Source: Actinomyces weissii (GTDB taxonomy: Bacteria > Actinomycetota > Actinomycetes > Actinomycetales > Actinomycetaceae). Taken from it: DNA of 64,000 bases. Each line of letters starts with the position of its first letter. Positions within the stretch are counted from its first letter, which is position 1. The translations under genes were made by a program, and so were the position numbers. Below are positions 1 through 7,725 of this stretch, piece by piece. Location of the stretch: positions 1,178,001 through 1,242,000 of the forward strand of contig NZ_CP066802.1 in NCBI RefSeq assembly GCF_016598775.1. Direction: 5' to 3'. The notes beneath the pieces were generated by a model. It was not told the DNA's origin. It was given only the letters and a program-made list of their open reading frames with translations, and did no database searches.

Positions 1-377
1 AGACCTTCGTCCGCTCCATCAACACCTCCGTGGTGGGTGTGCTGCCGGTCGCCTCGCTGCTGTTCGTCGGGGCCATCATCCTGGGGGCGGGTACCCTGCG
101 GGACATCGCCCTGACCATGTTCATCGGTATGATTGCCGGGACGTTGTCCTCCGTGTTCCTGGCCACCCCGCTGCTGGTGGACCTGCGCTCCCGTGAGAAG
201 GTCATCACCGAGCAGGCCGCGCAGGTGGCCGGGGCCCGGGCCCGGAGGATTGCCGAGCTGGACGGCGACCAGGAGGCTGTGGCGGCCCTGGCTGCGGCCC
301 CCGCCGCCGCTCCACTGCGACCCGGCCACCACCTGGGCGTCTCTGCCCAGCCCAAGCGGAAGAAGAAGCGCTCATGA
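1..377 (+). CDS. secF: Protein translocase subunit SecF, C-terminal part
   Basis: The gene enters from the left edge; the reading frame begins at base 3. SecF pairs with SecD in the membrane and helps pull secreted proteins out of the SecYEG channel using the proton gradient. The visible part starts TFVRSINTSVV, the conserved SecF stretch before the last transmembrane helices, followed by two hydrophobic segments (LPVASLLFVGAIILGAG and ALTMFIGMIAGTLSSVFLA). It ends with an Ala/Pro-rich cytoplasmic tail closing in KPKRKKKRS-like basic residues (QPKRKKKRS). Its stop overlaps the start of apt by four bases (ATGA), so the two are probably co-translated. The N-terminal half lies outside the window. 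Confidence 0.9.
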   Translation, partial: TFVRSINTSVVGVLPVASLLFVGAIILGAGTLRDIALTMFIGMIAGTLSSVFLATPLLVDLRSREKVITEQAAQVAGARARRIAELDGDQEAVAALAAAPAAAPLRPGHHLGVSAQPKRKKKRS

Positions 378-922
378 GCCAAGCCCCCCGTAGGCTGCCT
401 GCCCGGTTGACCCAGCTGTTGCTGGCCAACATCCGGGAGATCCCCGACTTCCCCGAGCCGGGGGTGCTGTTCCGGGACATCACCCCGCTGCTGGCCAACG
501 GCCCGGCCTTCGCCTCCCTGATCGAGGGCCTGGCGGAGTGCTACCAGGGGCGTATCGACGCCGTCGCCGGCCTGGAGTCGCGCGGCTTCATCCTGGCCGC
601 CCCCCTGGCGGTACGGCTGGGCATCGGCATGCTGACCATCCGCAAGGGCGGTAAGCTGCCGGGCCCGGTGATTGGTGAGGACTACTCCCTGGAGTACGGC
701 ACTGCCCGCATGGAGCTGCGCCCCGACTCGGTCAGTCCCGGTTCCCGGGTGCTGGTGATCGACGACGTGCTGGCCACCGGGGGCACCGCCCGCGCCTCCA
801 TAGACCTGATCGAGCAGGCCGGGGCTCAGGTGGCTGCAGTATGCATGCTGCTGGAGCTCCAGGAGCTCGGTGGACGCGCCCGCCTTGGTGACGTAGAGGT
901 CGACTGCGTCGTCTCCTACTGA
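374..922 (+). CDS. apt: Adenine phosphoribosyltransferase
   Basis: Salvages adenine to AMP with PRPP in the cytoplasm. The 182-residue product has the usual Apt length and opening (IREIPDFPEPGVLFRDITPLL) and carries the PRPP-binding loop VLVIDDVLATGGTA. The ATG at 374 overlaps the secF stop, and the secDF-apt-rel order is common in Actinobacteria, which supports the call. Coupling to (p)ppGpp metabolism through the next gene is a matter of neighbourhood only. A strong hairpin follows the stop, so transcription from secF probably ends here. Confidence 0.95.
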   Translation: MSQAPRRLPARLTQLLLANIREIPDFPEPGVLFRDITPLLANGPAFASLIEGLAECYQGRIDAVAGLESRGFILAAPLAVRLGIGMLTIRKGGKLPGPVIGEDYSLEYGTARMELRPDSVSPGSRVLVIDDVLATGGTARASIDLIEQAGAQVAAVCMLLELQELGGRARLGDVEVDCVVSY

Positions 923-937
923 GCCCTGCCCGGCTCC

Positions 938-975
938 TGCTCCGGGGCGCCCTGCCTGAGTTGCGCCCCGGAGCA
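938..975 (+). terminator. Hairpin terminator after apt
   Basis: A perfect 13-bp inverted repeat (938-950 with 963-975, 12-nt loop) lies 16 nt after the apt stop and is followed by a short T-rich stretch (ATCTTTCC). It separates the sec-apt transcript from the rel promoter. Confidence 0.75.
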
Positions 976-1039
976 GCATCTTTCCTGGAAGACACCGGCT
1001 GGTGGGTTCCGGCTCGGGTACATCAGGCAGGCCGGGCTA

Positions 1040-1045
1040 TATGAT
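1040..1045 (+). promoter_or_regulatory. -10 box of rel, leaderless arrangement
   Basis: TATGAT followed by 6 nt and the rel ATG at 1052. Transcription would start at or next to the start codon, and no Shine-Dalgarno sequence is present. Confidence 0.6.
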
Positions 1046-1051
1046 GCGGGA

Positions 1052-3382
1052 ATGACGGACTCCACGAGCACCACCGGCACCGCCGAGACAGTCGTTCCTG
1101 GGTCCAGGGTGCGCAGCCGCCTGGCCTGGTTCGGCTCCCGCGGGCACTCCACGCCTCCGGCTATCGAGCCGCTGCTGCGGGCCGTGCGGGCCAACCACCC
1201 CAAGGCCGACACCAGCCTGATCGTGCGCGCCTACGAGGTGGCCAGCACCGCCCACGAGGGGCAGATGCGCAAGTCCGGCGAGCCCTATATCACCCACCCG
1301 GTGGCGGTGGCCACGATCCTGGCCGAGCTGGGCATGACCTCCCAGACCCTGGCAGCCGCCCTGCTGCACGACACCGTGGAGGACACCAGCTACTCCCTGG
1401 ACCGGCTGCGGGCCGACTTCGGGGAGGAGATCGCCCTGCTGGTAGACGGCGTGACCAAGCTGGACAAGCTCCAGTACGGTGACGCCGCCCAGGCCGAGAC
1501 CGTGCGCAAGATGATCGTGGCCATGTCCAAGGACATCCGGGTGCTGGTCATCAAGCTGGGGGACCGGCTGCACAATGCCCGCACCTGGAAGTACGTCTCC
1601 GCCCAGAACGCCGCCCGCAAGGCCAAGGAGACCCTGGAGATCTACGCCCCTCTGGCCCACCGCCTGGGCATGAACACCATCAAGTGGGAGCTGGAGGACC
1701 GCTCCTTCAAGGCGCTCTACCCCGGCGTCTACGCCGAGATCGAGCACATGGTGGCGGAGCGGGCACCCGCCCGGGAGGAGTACCTGCGCCAGGTGCGCCT
1801 GCAGATCGAGGAGGACCTGCGGGTCAACAAGATCAAGGGCACGGTCACCGGCCGGCCTAAGCACTACTACTCCATCTACCAGAAGATGATCGTGCGGGGG
1901 AAGGACTTCGACGACATCTACGACCTGGTGGCCGTGCGGGTCATTGTGGACACGATCCAGGACTGCTACGCCGTGCTCGGTTCCCTGCACTCCCGCTGGA
2001 CCCCAATGAGCGGACGCTTCAAGGACTACATCGCCGTCCCGAAGTTCAACCTGTACCAGTCCCTGCACACCACCGTGGTCGGTCCGGGCGGAAAGCCCGT
2101 GGAGATCCAGATCCGCACCCACGAGATGCACCGTCGGGCCGAGTACGGGGTAGCCGCCCACTGGAAGTACAAGGCCGACCCCAACGCCTCCGGGCCCTCG
2201 CCACTGGGCCAGGGCACCGGGAAGGCGGACAAGGCCGAGCTCGGCTGGCTGCGCCAGCTGGTGGACTGGCAGCGGGAGACCCAGGACCCGGCCGAGTTCC
2301 TGGAGTCCCTGCGCTTCGAGATGACCGGCACGCAGATCTACGTGTTCACCCCCAAGGGCGACGTCATGGTGCTGCCCTCCGGCGCGACCCCGGTGGACTT
2401 CGCCTACGCCGTGCACACCGAGGTGGGGCACCGCACCGTGGGGGCGCGGGTAAACGGCCGCCTGGTGCCCCTGGACTCCCACCTGGAGACCGGCGACTCC
2501 GTGGAGGTCTTCACCTCCAAGTCGGTGTCCGCGGCCCCCTCACGGGACTGGCTGTCCTTCGTCAGCTCCCCGCGGGCCCGCAACAAGATCCGCCAGTGGT
2601 TCTCCAAGGAGCGGCGGGAGGAGGCCATTGAGGAGGGCAAGGCCCAGATCGCGCGTGCCATGCGCAAGAAGGACCTGCCTATCCAGCGCCTGATGAGCCA
2701 CGAGACCCTGATGAACGTGGCCAAGACCCTGGACAAGGGGGATATCGACGGCCTGTACGCGGCCGTGGGGGAGGGGCACGTCTCCGCCCAGCACGTGGTT
2801 CAGACCCTGGTGGCCACCATGGGTGGCGAGGCCGGGGCCGAGGAGACCCTGGCGGAGGCGGTCCTGCCCACCTTCACCCCCAGCAGCCGGCACGCTGCGC
2901 GCAGCGGCGACAGCGGCGTCGTGGTGGAGGGCATGAACGCCGGAGACCTCTACGTAAAGCTGGCCCGCTGCTGCACCCCTATGCCGGGGGACCCGATCGT
3001 CGGCTTCGTCACCCGGGGCTCGGGCATCTCCGTGCACCGCACCGACTGCCAGAACGTGGAGCAGCTGCAGGCCGAGCCGGAGCGCATGATCGCCGTGCAC
3101 TGGGCCGACCACGCCCAGGCCGCCTACCTGGTACAGATCGAGGTGGAGGCCCTGGACCGTGGCGGCCTGCTGGCGGACATCACCCGGGTCATGGCGGACA
3201 ACCACGTGAACATGGTCAGTGCCAATATCGGCACCAGCCGGGACCGGGTGGTGGTGGGCCGTTTCGTGGTGGAGCTGGCCGAGCCCGGGCACCTGGACCA
3301 CACCCTGGCGAACCTGCGCCGTATCGACGGCGTCTTTGAGGCCCACCGCGCCTCCACCACCTCACGCAAGCAGCGTTCCTGA
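1052..3382 (+). CDS. rel: Bifunctional (p)ppGpp synthetase/hydrolase
   Basis: Makes and degrades the stringent-response alarmone (p)ppGpp, responding to uncharged tRNA on ribosomes. The 776-residue protein has the full long-RSH layout: an HD hydrolase domain with HDTVED at about residue 106, a synthetase domain with RGKDFDDIYD near 280 and RFKDYIAVPK after it, a TGS domain near 424-488 (IYVFTPKGDVMVLPSGATPVDFAYAVH) and a C-terminal ACT domain from about 690 (LADITRVMADNHVNM). Both catalytic halves look intact, so it should be bifunctional as in other Actinobacteria. The ATG at 1052 fits a leaderless transcript from the TATGAT box just upstream. Confidence 0.97.
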   Translation: MTDSTSTTGTAETVVPGSRVRSRLAWFGSRGHSTPPAIEPLLRAVRANHPKADTSLIVRAYEVASTAHEGQMRKSGEPYITHPVAVATILAELGMTSQTLAAALLHDTVEDTSYSLDRLRADFGEEIALLVDGVTKLDKLQYGDAAQAETVRKMIVAMSKDIRVLVIKLGDRLHNARTWKYVSAQNAARKAKETLEIYAPLAHRLGMNTIKWELEDRSFKALYPGVYAEIEHMVAERAPAREEYLRQVRLQIEEDLRVNKIKGTVTGRPKHYYSIYQKMIVRGKDFDDIYDLVAVRVIVDTIQDCYAVLGSLHSRWTPMSGRFKDYIAVPKFNLYQSLHTTVVGPGGKPVEIQIRTHEMHRRAEYGVAAHWKYKADPNASGPSPLGQGTGKADKAELGWLRQLVDWQRETQDPAEFLESLRFEMTGTQIYVFTPKGDVMVLPSGATPVDFAYAVHTEVGHRTVGARVNGRLVPLDSHLETGDSVEVFTSKSVSAAPSRDWLSFVSSPRARNKIRQWFSKERREEAIEEGKAQIARAMRKKDLPIQRLMSHETLMNVAKTLDKGDIDGLYAAVGEGHVSAQHVVQTLVATMGGEAGAEETLAEAVLPTFTPSSRHAARSGDSGVVVEGMNAGDLYVKLARCCTPMPGDPIVGFVTRGSGISVHRTDCQNVEQLQAEPERMIAVHWADHAQAAYLVQIEVEALDRGGLLADITRVMADNHVNMVSANIGTSRDRVVVGRFVVELAEPGHLDHTLANLRRIDGVFEAHRASTTSRKQRS

Positions 3383-3419
3383 GCTGTCCACAGGCCCCCT
3401 ACGGCGCGCGCCCACCTGC

Positions 3420-3425
3420 CACGAT
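3420..3425 (+). promoter_or_regulatory. -10-like box of the AbiEi-like gene, leaderless arrangement
   Basis: CACGAT, then 6 nt, then GTG at 3432. The fixed spacing is the reason for choosing this GTG over the one at 3429. Confidence 0.4.
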
Positions 3426-3431
3426 GTAGTG

Positions 3432-4019
3432 GTGAGCACACGACGACGCCCCCAGTTCTCCAGCGCGGCCCTGGCCTGGCTGGAGCCCCGGCCGCTGGAG
3501 CCGGTGGTGGAGCAGCTGTCTGACCAGGAGCTGGCGCTGCTGCGCTGCCGGGGCCTGGACGAGCGGCTGTGCGCCCAGGTGCTGGGCAAGATGGTGCCCC
3601 GGGACCTGCTGTCCAGCCCCGCTGGCCGGGCCCGCTGCCTGTGGCCGCGCCTGCCAACGGGGGCCACCGTCTACGGCGCCAGCGCCCTGTGGGTGCACAC
3701 AGGGCAGGCACCGCCCCAGGTCCTGGAGGCCATCTGGCCAGGACACACCGGGCGCCGCCGCGACCTGCTGGTGCACCAGGGGCGGCTGCCGGAGAGCGAT
3801 ACCGTGCGGCTGGGGAAGGTGCCCTGCTGCACCCTGGCCCGGGCGGCGGTGGACGTGGCCCGCCTGGGACCACCGGCCCGGGCGGTGGCGGCGCTGCTGG
3901 CGGCCCAGGCGGCCGGGGTGGGGGCGCGGGAGCTTTACAACTGTGCCAGCCACTGCGTGGGGGCGCAGGTGAGTGGGCGCGACCGGGTGGAGCACCTGGT
4001 GCACCAGCTGTACCGGTAG
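3432..4019 (+). CDS. AbiEi-like antitoxin-family protein (orphan)
   Basis: A 195-residue soluble protein starting VSTRRRPQFSS. The middle (ATVYGASALWVHTG, GHTGRRRDLLVHQGRLPESD, VPCCTLARAAVDVARLGP) resembles the AbiEi C-terminal layout common in actinobacterial antitoxin-like proteins, where a 'LPxxD ... G(L/V)P.T...R...D.AR' core follows a short helical start. It lacks the nuclease-like C-terminal extension that some relatives carry. No nucleotidyltransferase toxin (AbiEii) lies next to it, so it is either solitary or works on a distant partner. It sits between rel and a convergent DUF349 gene. The family call comes from remembered motif order, so the function is uncertain. Confidence 0.55.
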   Translation: MSTRRRPQFSSAALAWLEPRPLEPVVEQLSDQELALLRCRGLDERLCAQVLGKMVPRDLLSSPAGRARCLWPRLPTGATVYGASALWVHTGQAPPQVLEAIWPGHTGRRRDLLVHQGRLPESDTVRLGKVPCCTLARAAVDVARLGPPARAVAALLAAQAAGVGARELYNCASHCVGAQVSGRDRVEHLVHQLYR

Positions 4020-4050
4020 CGGGCCACGGTTCGGCTACCGGGGCGGCAAG

Positions 4051-4089
4051 ACGCTGCGCCGCCACCCCGGTGAGGTGACGGCGCAGCGT
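4051..4089. terminator. Bidirectional hairpin between convergent genes
   Basis: Perfect 11-bp inverted repeat (4051-4061 with 4079-4089). It sits between the stops of the AbiEi-like gene (+) and the DUF349 gene (-), so it can serve both. Confidence 0.6.
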
Positions 4090-4115
4090 ACCCGCCGGTC
4101 GGGGCGGGCGGGGGG

Positions 4116-5774
4116 TCAGGCGCGAGCGGACTGGCGCACCTGCTCCAGCCAGGCACGGCGCGCGGTCAGGGCCGCCTCCGCCTCCGCGATCTTCTTGGTG
4201 TTGCCAGCGGCCTGGGCGGCGGCCAGGTCCTTCTCCAGGCCGGCGATGGAGTCCTCCAGCTGTCCGGCCAGCCCCTCCGCCCGGGCCTTGGTCTCCGGGT
4301 CGGTGCGGCGCCACTCGGCGTTCTCGGCCTCACGGATGGCGTCCTCGACGGCCCGCATCCGGCCCTCGATCCGGCGCACCGCCGCCCGCGGGACCCGGCC
4401 CGCCTCCTCCCAGGCGTCCTGGATGGGGCGCATGGCCTTCTTGGCAGCCTTGACGTCCTTGATGGGCAGCAGGGCCTCCGCCTTGGCGACCAGCGCCTCC
4501 TTGACCTTCAGGTTCTCAGCGAACTCGGCGTCGGTGGCCTCGTCCTTGGCGCGGCGGGCGTCGAAGAACACCTGCTGGGCCGCCCGGAAGCGGGCCCACA
4601 GGGCGTCGTCCTCCTTGCGGGAGGCGCGTCCGGCCTTCTTCCACTCCTCCATCAGGTCGCGGTACCTGGCGGAGGTGGTGCCCCAGTCGGTGGAGGAGGA
4701 GAGCTCCTCGGCCCGGCGGATCAGGGCCTCCTTGGCGGCCTTGACCTGAGCCTGCTTGGAGTCCAGCTCGGAGAAGAACTGGCGGCGGTGGCGGTCAAAG
4801 GTGGTGCGGGCGTGGGAGAAGCGCTTCCACAGGCCGTCCTCAGTGGGGCGGTCCAGGCGCGGTCCACGACGCTGGGCCTCCTTCCAGCGCTCCAGCAGGT
4901 CCCGCAGCTCGGCCCCGGAGGTCTTCCACTGGGTGCGGGCCGGGTCCTGCTCGCTGATGGCCTCCGCCCGCTCGACGATAGCGGTGCGGTCCTTGAGGGC
5001 CTGCTCCTTGGCGGCGGCACGCTCGGCGGAGACCGCCTCCCGGCGCTCAGCGGCGACCTCCCGCAGGGCGGTGAAACGGGCGCGCAGGCCGTCCAGGTCA
5101 CCCACGGCGGCCGGAGCGACCAGGGACTCCTCAATGGACTTCACCGTGGTGTCGATCTCGCGGACGCTCAGCTGCGGCAGGCGGGTGGCGAACAGGTCGA
5201 TGGTGGCCTTCAGGTCCAGGAAGCGGCGCACGTAGAAGGCCAGGGCCTCAGCCACCGGCGCGTCGGGGAACTGCCCGACCTCGCGCTCCTCACCGTTGTC
5301 CTGCACGTAGACCTTGCCCTCACCGTCCACCCGGCCCCACTTGGCGGCCGCCATGGCCTCCTCCGGGTCGATGGCGGGCTCCACCGGGGTCGGCACGGCG
5401 CTGGGGGTAGGCACCGGGGCCTTCTCGCCGGCGGGGGCAGCGGGCTGCGCGGCCTCGGCGTCTGCGGCAGCCGGGGCGCTGGGGCCGTCAGCCGACTCTG
5501 GCGCCAGCGGCTCCTGCACGGCGGTCGGGCCGGTGGGAGGCTCCTGTGGAGCGGCGTCGGAAGGAGCGGGGGCGGGCGCCTCAGCGGCTGGCTCCGTGGC
5601 GGGTTCACCAGCGGGGGACTGGTCTGCGGCGTCTGGGGTGCTTACCGGCTCCGCGGCCTGTGCCGTGGGCTCCGGGCTGGTCTGCTCGGTCAGGGTGTCC
5701 GTGGGGGTGGTGGTGCTGGCTGCGTCCTCATTGAGGGTACGAGCCTCAGGGGTGTGCTGCGACTGCTCAGACAC
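4116..5774 (-). CDS. DUF349 repeat protein
   Basis: The 552-residue product begins with about 130 residues rich in Ala, Pro, Glu, Thr and Ser that look disordered, followed by a long, highly charged helical region with repeated units of the DUF349 type (for example TQWKTSGAELRDLLERWKEAQ, STDWGTTSARYRDLMEEWKKA and IQDAWEEAGRVP). These helical repeats occur in bacterial proteins of poorly known function. The start is a GTG at 5772-5774 with a good Shine-Dalgarno (AAGGAG) 6 nt upstream on the minus strand. No signal peptide or membrane segment is seen. The location beside rel is common in Actinobacteria but gives no specific role. Confidence 0.85.
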   Translation of the reverse strand: MSEQSQHTPEARTLNEDAASTTTPTDTLTEQTSPEPTAQAAEPVSTPDAADQSPAGEPATEPAAEAPAPAPSDAAPQEPPTGPTAVQEPLAPESADGPSAPAAADAEAAQPAAPAGEKAPVPTPSAVPTPVEPAIDPEEAMAAAKWGRVDGEGKVYVQDNGEEREVGQFPDAPVAEALAFYVRRFLDLKATIDLFATRLPQLSVREIDTTVKSIEESLVAPAAVGDLDGLRARFTALREVAAERREAVSAERAAAKEQALKDRTAIVERAEAISEQDPARTQWKTSGAELRDLLERWKEAQRRGPRLDRPTEDGLWKRFSHARTTFDRHRRQFFSELDSKQAQVKAAKEALIRRAEELSSSTDWGTTSARYRDLMEEWKKAGRASRKEDDALWARFRAAQQVFFDARRAKDEATDAEFAENLKVKEALVAKAEALLPIKDVKAAKKAMRPIQDAWEEAGRVPRAAVRRIEGRMRAVEDAIREAENAEWRRTDPETKARAEGLAGQLEDSIAGLEKDLAAAQAAGNTKKIAEAEAALTARRAWLEQVRQSARA

Positions 5775-5971
5775 TGTGTGCTCCTTCGAGGTTGACGGGG
5801 TTGGCGCCGACGCGCTTTCCGTTCTCGCCCAGCCTGCTGGCCGGGTGGTGGGTGGCCCCCGCCGGAAGGCGGAGGTGGGCGTCAGTCTACGTGCTACACG
5901 GCACCAAGGCAGCCGTCAGCCAGCCGGTCCTCGCTGGGCAGTGCCGCTCGTGACCTGGTCCTGGCAGCAGT

Positions 5972-6003
5972 CCGGGCAGGCTGTCGGCTGGCAGGCTGCC
6001 CGG
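5972..6003 (-). terminator. Hairpin after the methyltransferase gene
   Basis: 8-bp inverted repeat (5972-5979 with 5996-6003) immediately beyond the stop at 6007 on the minus strand. No clear U tract, as is usual in high-G+C genomes. Confidence 0.4.
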
Positions 6004-6006
6004 GCC

Positions 6007-6627
6007 TCAGCCCACGGCCACCAGCCGTAGCCAGCCCTTGCGCTCGTGGCGCTCAGCGCTCACCCGGCGGAAGCCGATGCGCTGGCACAGGGCGATCAGC
6101 GCGTCAGTGTCCGGCAGCAGCGGGCCCTGCCCGGTCTCCGCCAGGGCCGTCCCGGTGGCAAGCGTGCGCTCGTTGGCAATGACCAGCCGGCCACCCTTGC
6201 CCAGGACCCTACGGGCCTCCCGCAGGCCGGTGGCCAGGCTGGGCCAGCCCTGGACGACCTCGAAGGCCGTCACCACGTCAAAGCTGCGGGAGCGGAAGGG
6301 CAGCATCTCCACCGTGCCCTCCGCCAGCCGCAGGCGCCCGGAGCGGAGGGCCGCACGGTTCAGGGTCCGGGTCAGCTCTCGCGCAGCCGGGCTGCTGTCA
6401 AAGGCCGTGACCTGGGCGCTGGTGAGCCTGAGGATACGCCGCACCGCCCCGGCCCCACCGAAACCGAGGTTCAGCAGCCGGTCGGTGGGCTCTACGGCAG
6501 CAGCCTCCAGCGCCCACTGCTGCAGCCGCCCCTGGCTGAGACTGAGCACCGGCAGGCTCAGGCCCCGGCTGGCAGGCGCGACGAAGGGAAGGTCGAAGCC
6601 TCTGGTGGAGGACAGCGCGATCGTCAT
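6007..6627 (-). CDS. Class I SAM-dependent methyltransferase
   Basis: A 206-residue protein with the Rossmann-type methyltransferase core: motif I as LLNLGFGGAGAVRR near residue 50, an acidic residue at the end of strand 2 (VTAFDSSPAA), the pre-motif EGTVEMLPFRSRSFDVVTAFEV and the post-motif REARRVLGKGGRLVIANE. The pattern suits UbiE/MenG-like small-molecule or lipid methyltransferases, but the substrate cannot be read from the sequence. I chose the ATG at 6625-6627 because the frame further upstream has no methyltransferase-like residues, and because a CACGAT box lies 6 nt before this ATG. It is divergent from the next gene. Confidence 0.8.
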   Translation of the reverse strand: MTIALSSTRGFDLPFVAPASRGLSLPVLSLSQGRLQQWALEAAAVEPTDRLLNLGFGGAGAVRRILRLTSAQVTAFDSSPAARELTRTLNRAALRSGRLRLAEGTVEMLPFRSRSFDVVTAFEVVQGWPSLATGLREARRVLGKGGRLVIANERTLATGTALAETGQGPLLPDTDALIALCQRIGFRRVSAERHERKGWLRLVAVG

Positions 6628-6633
6628 GCCGCC

Positions 6634-6639
6634 ATCGTG
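6634..6639 (-). promoter_or_regulatory. -10-like box of the methyltransferase gene
   Basis: CACGAT on the minus strand, 6 nt before the ATG at 6627; leaderless arrangement. It is divergent from the TAGGCT box at 6721. Confidence 0.4.
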
Positions 6640-6720
6640 ACCAGGGTTATGGTCCCAGAACAGTGCCGTTAACACATGGTTCGGTACCTGTGACCCAAAC
6701 GTTGCCCGGGCTGGCACCGG

Positions 6721-6726
6721 TAGGCT
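6721..6726 (+). promoter_or_regulatory. -10 box of the MBL-fold hydrolase, leaderless arrangement
   Basis: TAGGCT, 6 nt, then ATG at 6733. Confidence 0.6.
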
Positions 6727-6732
6727 GGCCCC

Positions 6733-7533
6733 ATGATCCTTGAGCGCACGGTCGCCGCCGTATTCGGAGCCAACTGCTACGTCCTGGCCGCCGGGCCCGG
6801 CCAGCCTGCCCTCGTCGTCGACCCCGGTGCCGGGGCGGCCCGCGGTGCCCTGGCGCTGCTGCGCTCCAACCAGCTGAGCCTGGGGGCGGTGCTGCTCACC
6901 CACGGGCACGCCGACCACGTCTGGGACGCCCAGCGCCTCATCGACGTCGCGGTCGGCTCCCGCCTGGTCCCTGGCAGCAGCCGCGTGCCGGTGTACATCC
7001 CGGAGCCGGACCTCTACCGCCTGGAGGACCCGGACGCCACCACCGGCATCCGCGCCTCCGGCATGGGCTTCGCGGACATGGCGGGCACGCCCTGGCTACG
7101 GCCTGAGGACGTGCGCCCCTTCCCGGCGGAGGGCTTCGGGCAGGCGGTCGAGCTGGTGGCAGGCGTGGCCATCCAGGCGCTGGCCGCCCCCGGGCACTCC
7201 GAGGGCTCCACCATGTTCTTCCTCAACGCCCACCTGGGGGACAACCACCTGCTCTTCGAGGCCGAGGTCCTGGACGACCCCGCCAACGTCCCCGAGCGGG
7301 ACTACCTGGTGAGCCTGTCCGGGGACGTGCTCTTCAAGGGCAGCGTGGGCCGCACCGACCTGCCCGGTGGGGACCAGTACCAGATGTGGGCCACCCTGCG
7401 GCTGCTGGCCTCCGTGGTGGACCCGGCCACGGTGCTGCTGCCCGGGCACGGGGCCGCGACCACCATGGAGCACGAGCACCACGGCAACCCCTACCTGGCT
7501 GAGGCCAAGGTGCGTGGCGGGGAGCGCGGCTGA
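6733..7533 (+). CDS. MBL-fold metallo-hydrolase, glyoxalase II-like
   Basis: A 266-residue cytoplasmic protein of the metallo-beta-lactamase fold. The zinc ligands are visible: THGHADH at residues 56-62 (His57, His59, Asp61, His62), a later His in APGHSEGST, and a final LLPGHG. This family hydrolyses thioesters or related bonds; the layout is closest to glyoxalase II/YcbL-like proteins, but the substrate is not known. In Actinobacteria a gene of this type often sits just before hisS, as here. The start at 6733 follows a TAGGCT box by 6 nt. Confidence 0.85.
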   Translation: MILERTVAAVFGANCYVLAAGPGQPALVVDPGAGAARGALALLRSNQLSLGAVLLTHGHADHVWDAQRLIDVAVGSRLVPGSSRVPVYIPEPDLYRLEDPDATTGIRASGMGFADMAGTPWLRPEDVRPFPAEGFGQAVELVAGVAIQALAAPGHSEGSTMFFLNAHLGDNHLLFEAEVLDDPANVPERDYLVSLSGDVLFKGSVGRTDLPGGDQYQMWATLRLLASVVDPATVLLPGHGAATTMEHEHHGNPYLAEAKVRGGERG

Positions 7534-7712
7534 GCGGCAGGCCCGCCAGCAGCCGCGGCCGCCCGACGCCGTCGCTGAGACCGGGGCGGGGTGGGCAGCT
7601 CCGGCAGAGCAGTCAACGACAACAGTGCAGGCAGTGGGGTCGGAGCGGGCAGCGTGGCCAGGGGCACGCCCCGATCTGTCTCCCAGCAGGTGGCCCGCTC
7701 GTGCCGACGTGA

Positions 7713-7718
7713 CACAAT
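7713..7718 (+). promoter_or_regulatory. -10-like box of hisS
   Basis: CACAAT followed by 7 nt and the ATG at 7726; leaderless arrangement. Confidence 0.5.
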
Positions 7719-7725
7719 GCGGCAC

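Noticed and set aside
1037..2482. 481-codon open frame on the minus strand inside rel
   Set aside because: It is antisense to a clear Rel protein, is His/Val/Gly/Leu-rich in the way typical of high-G+C shadow frames, and has no family landmarks.
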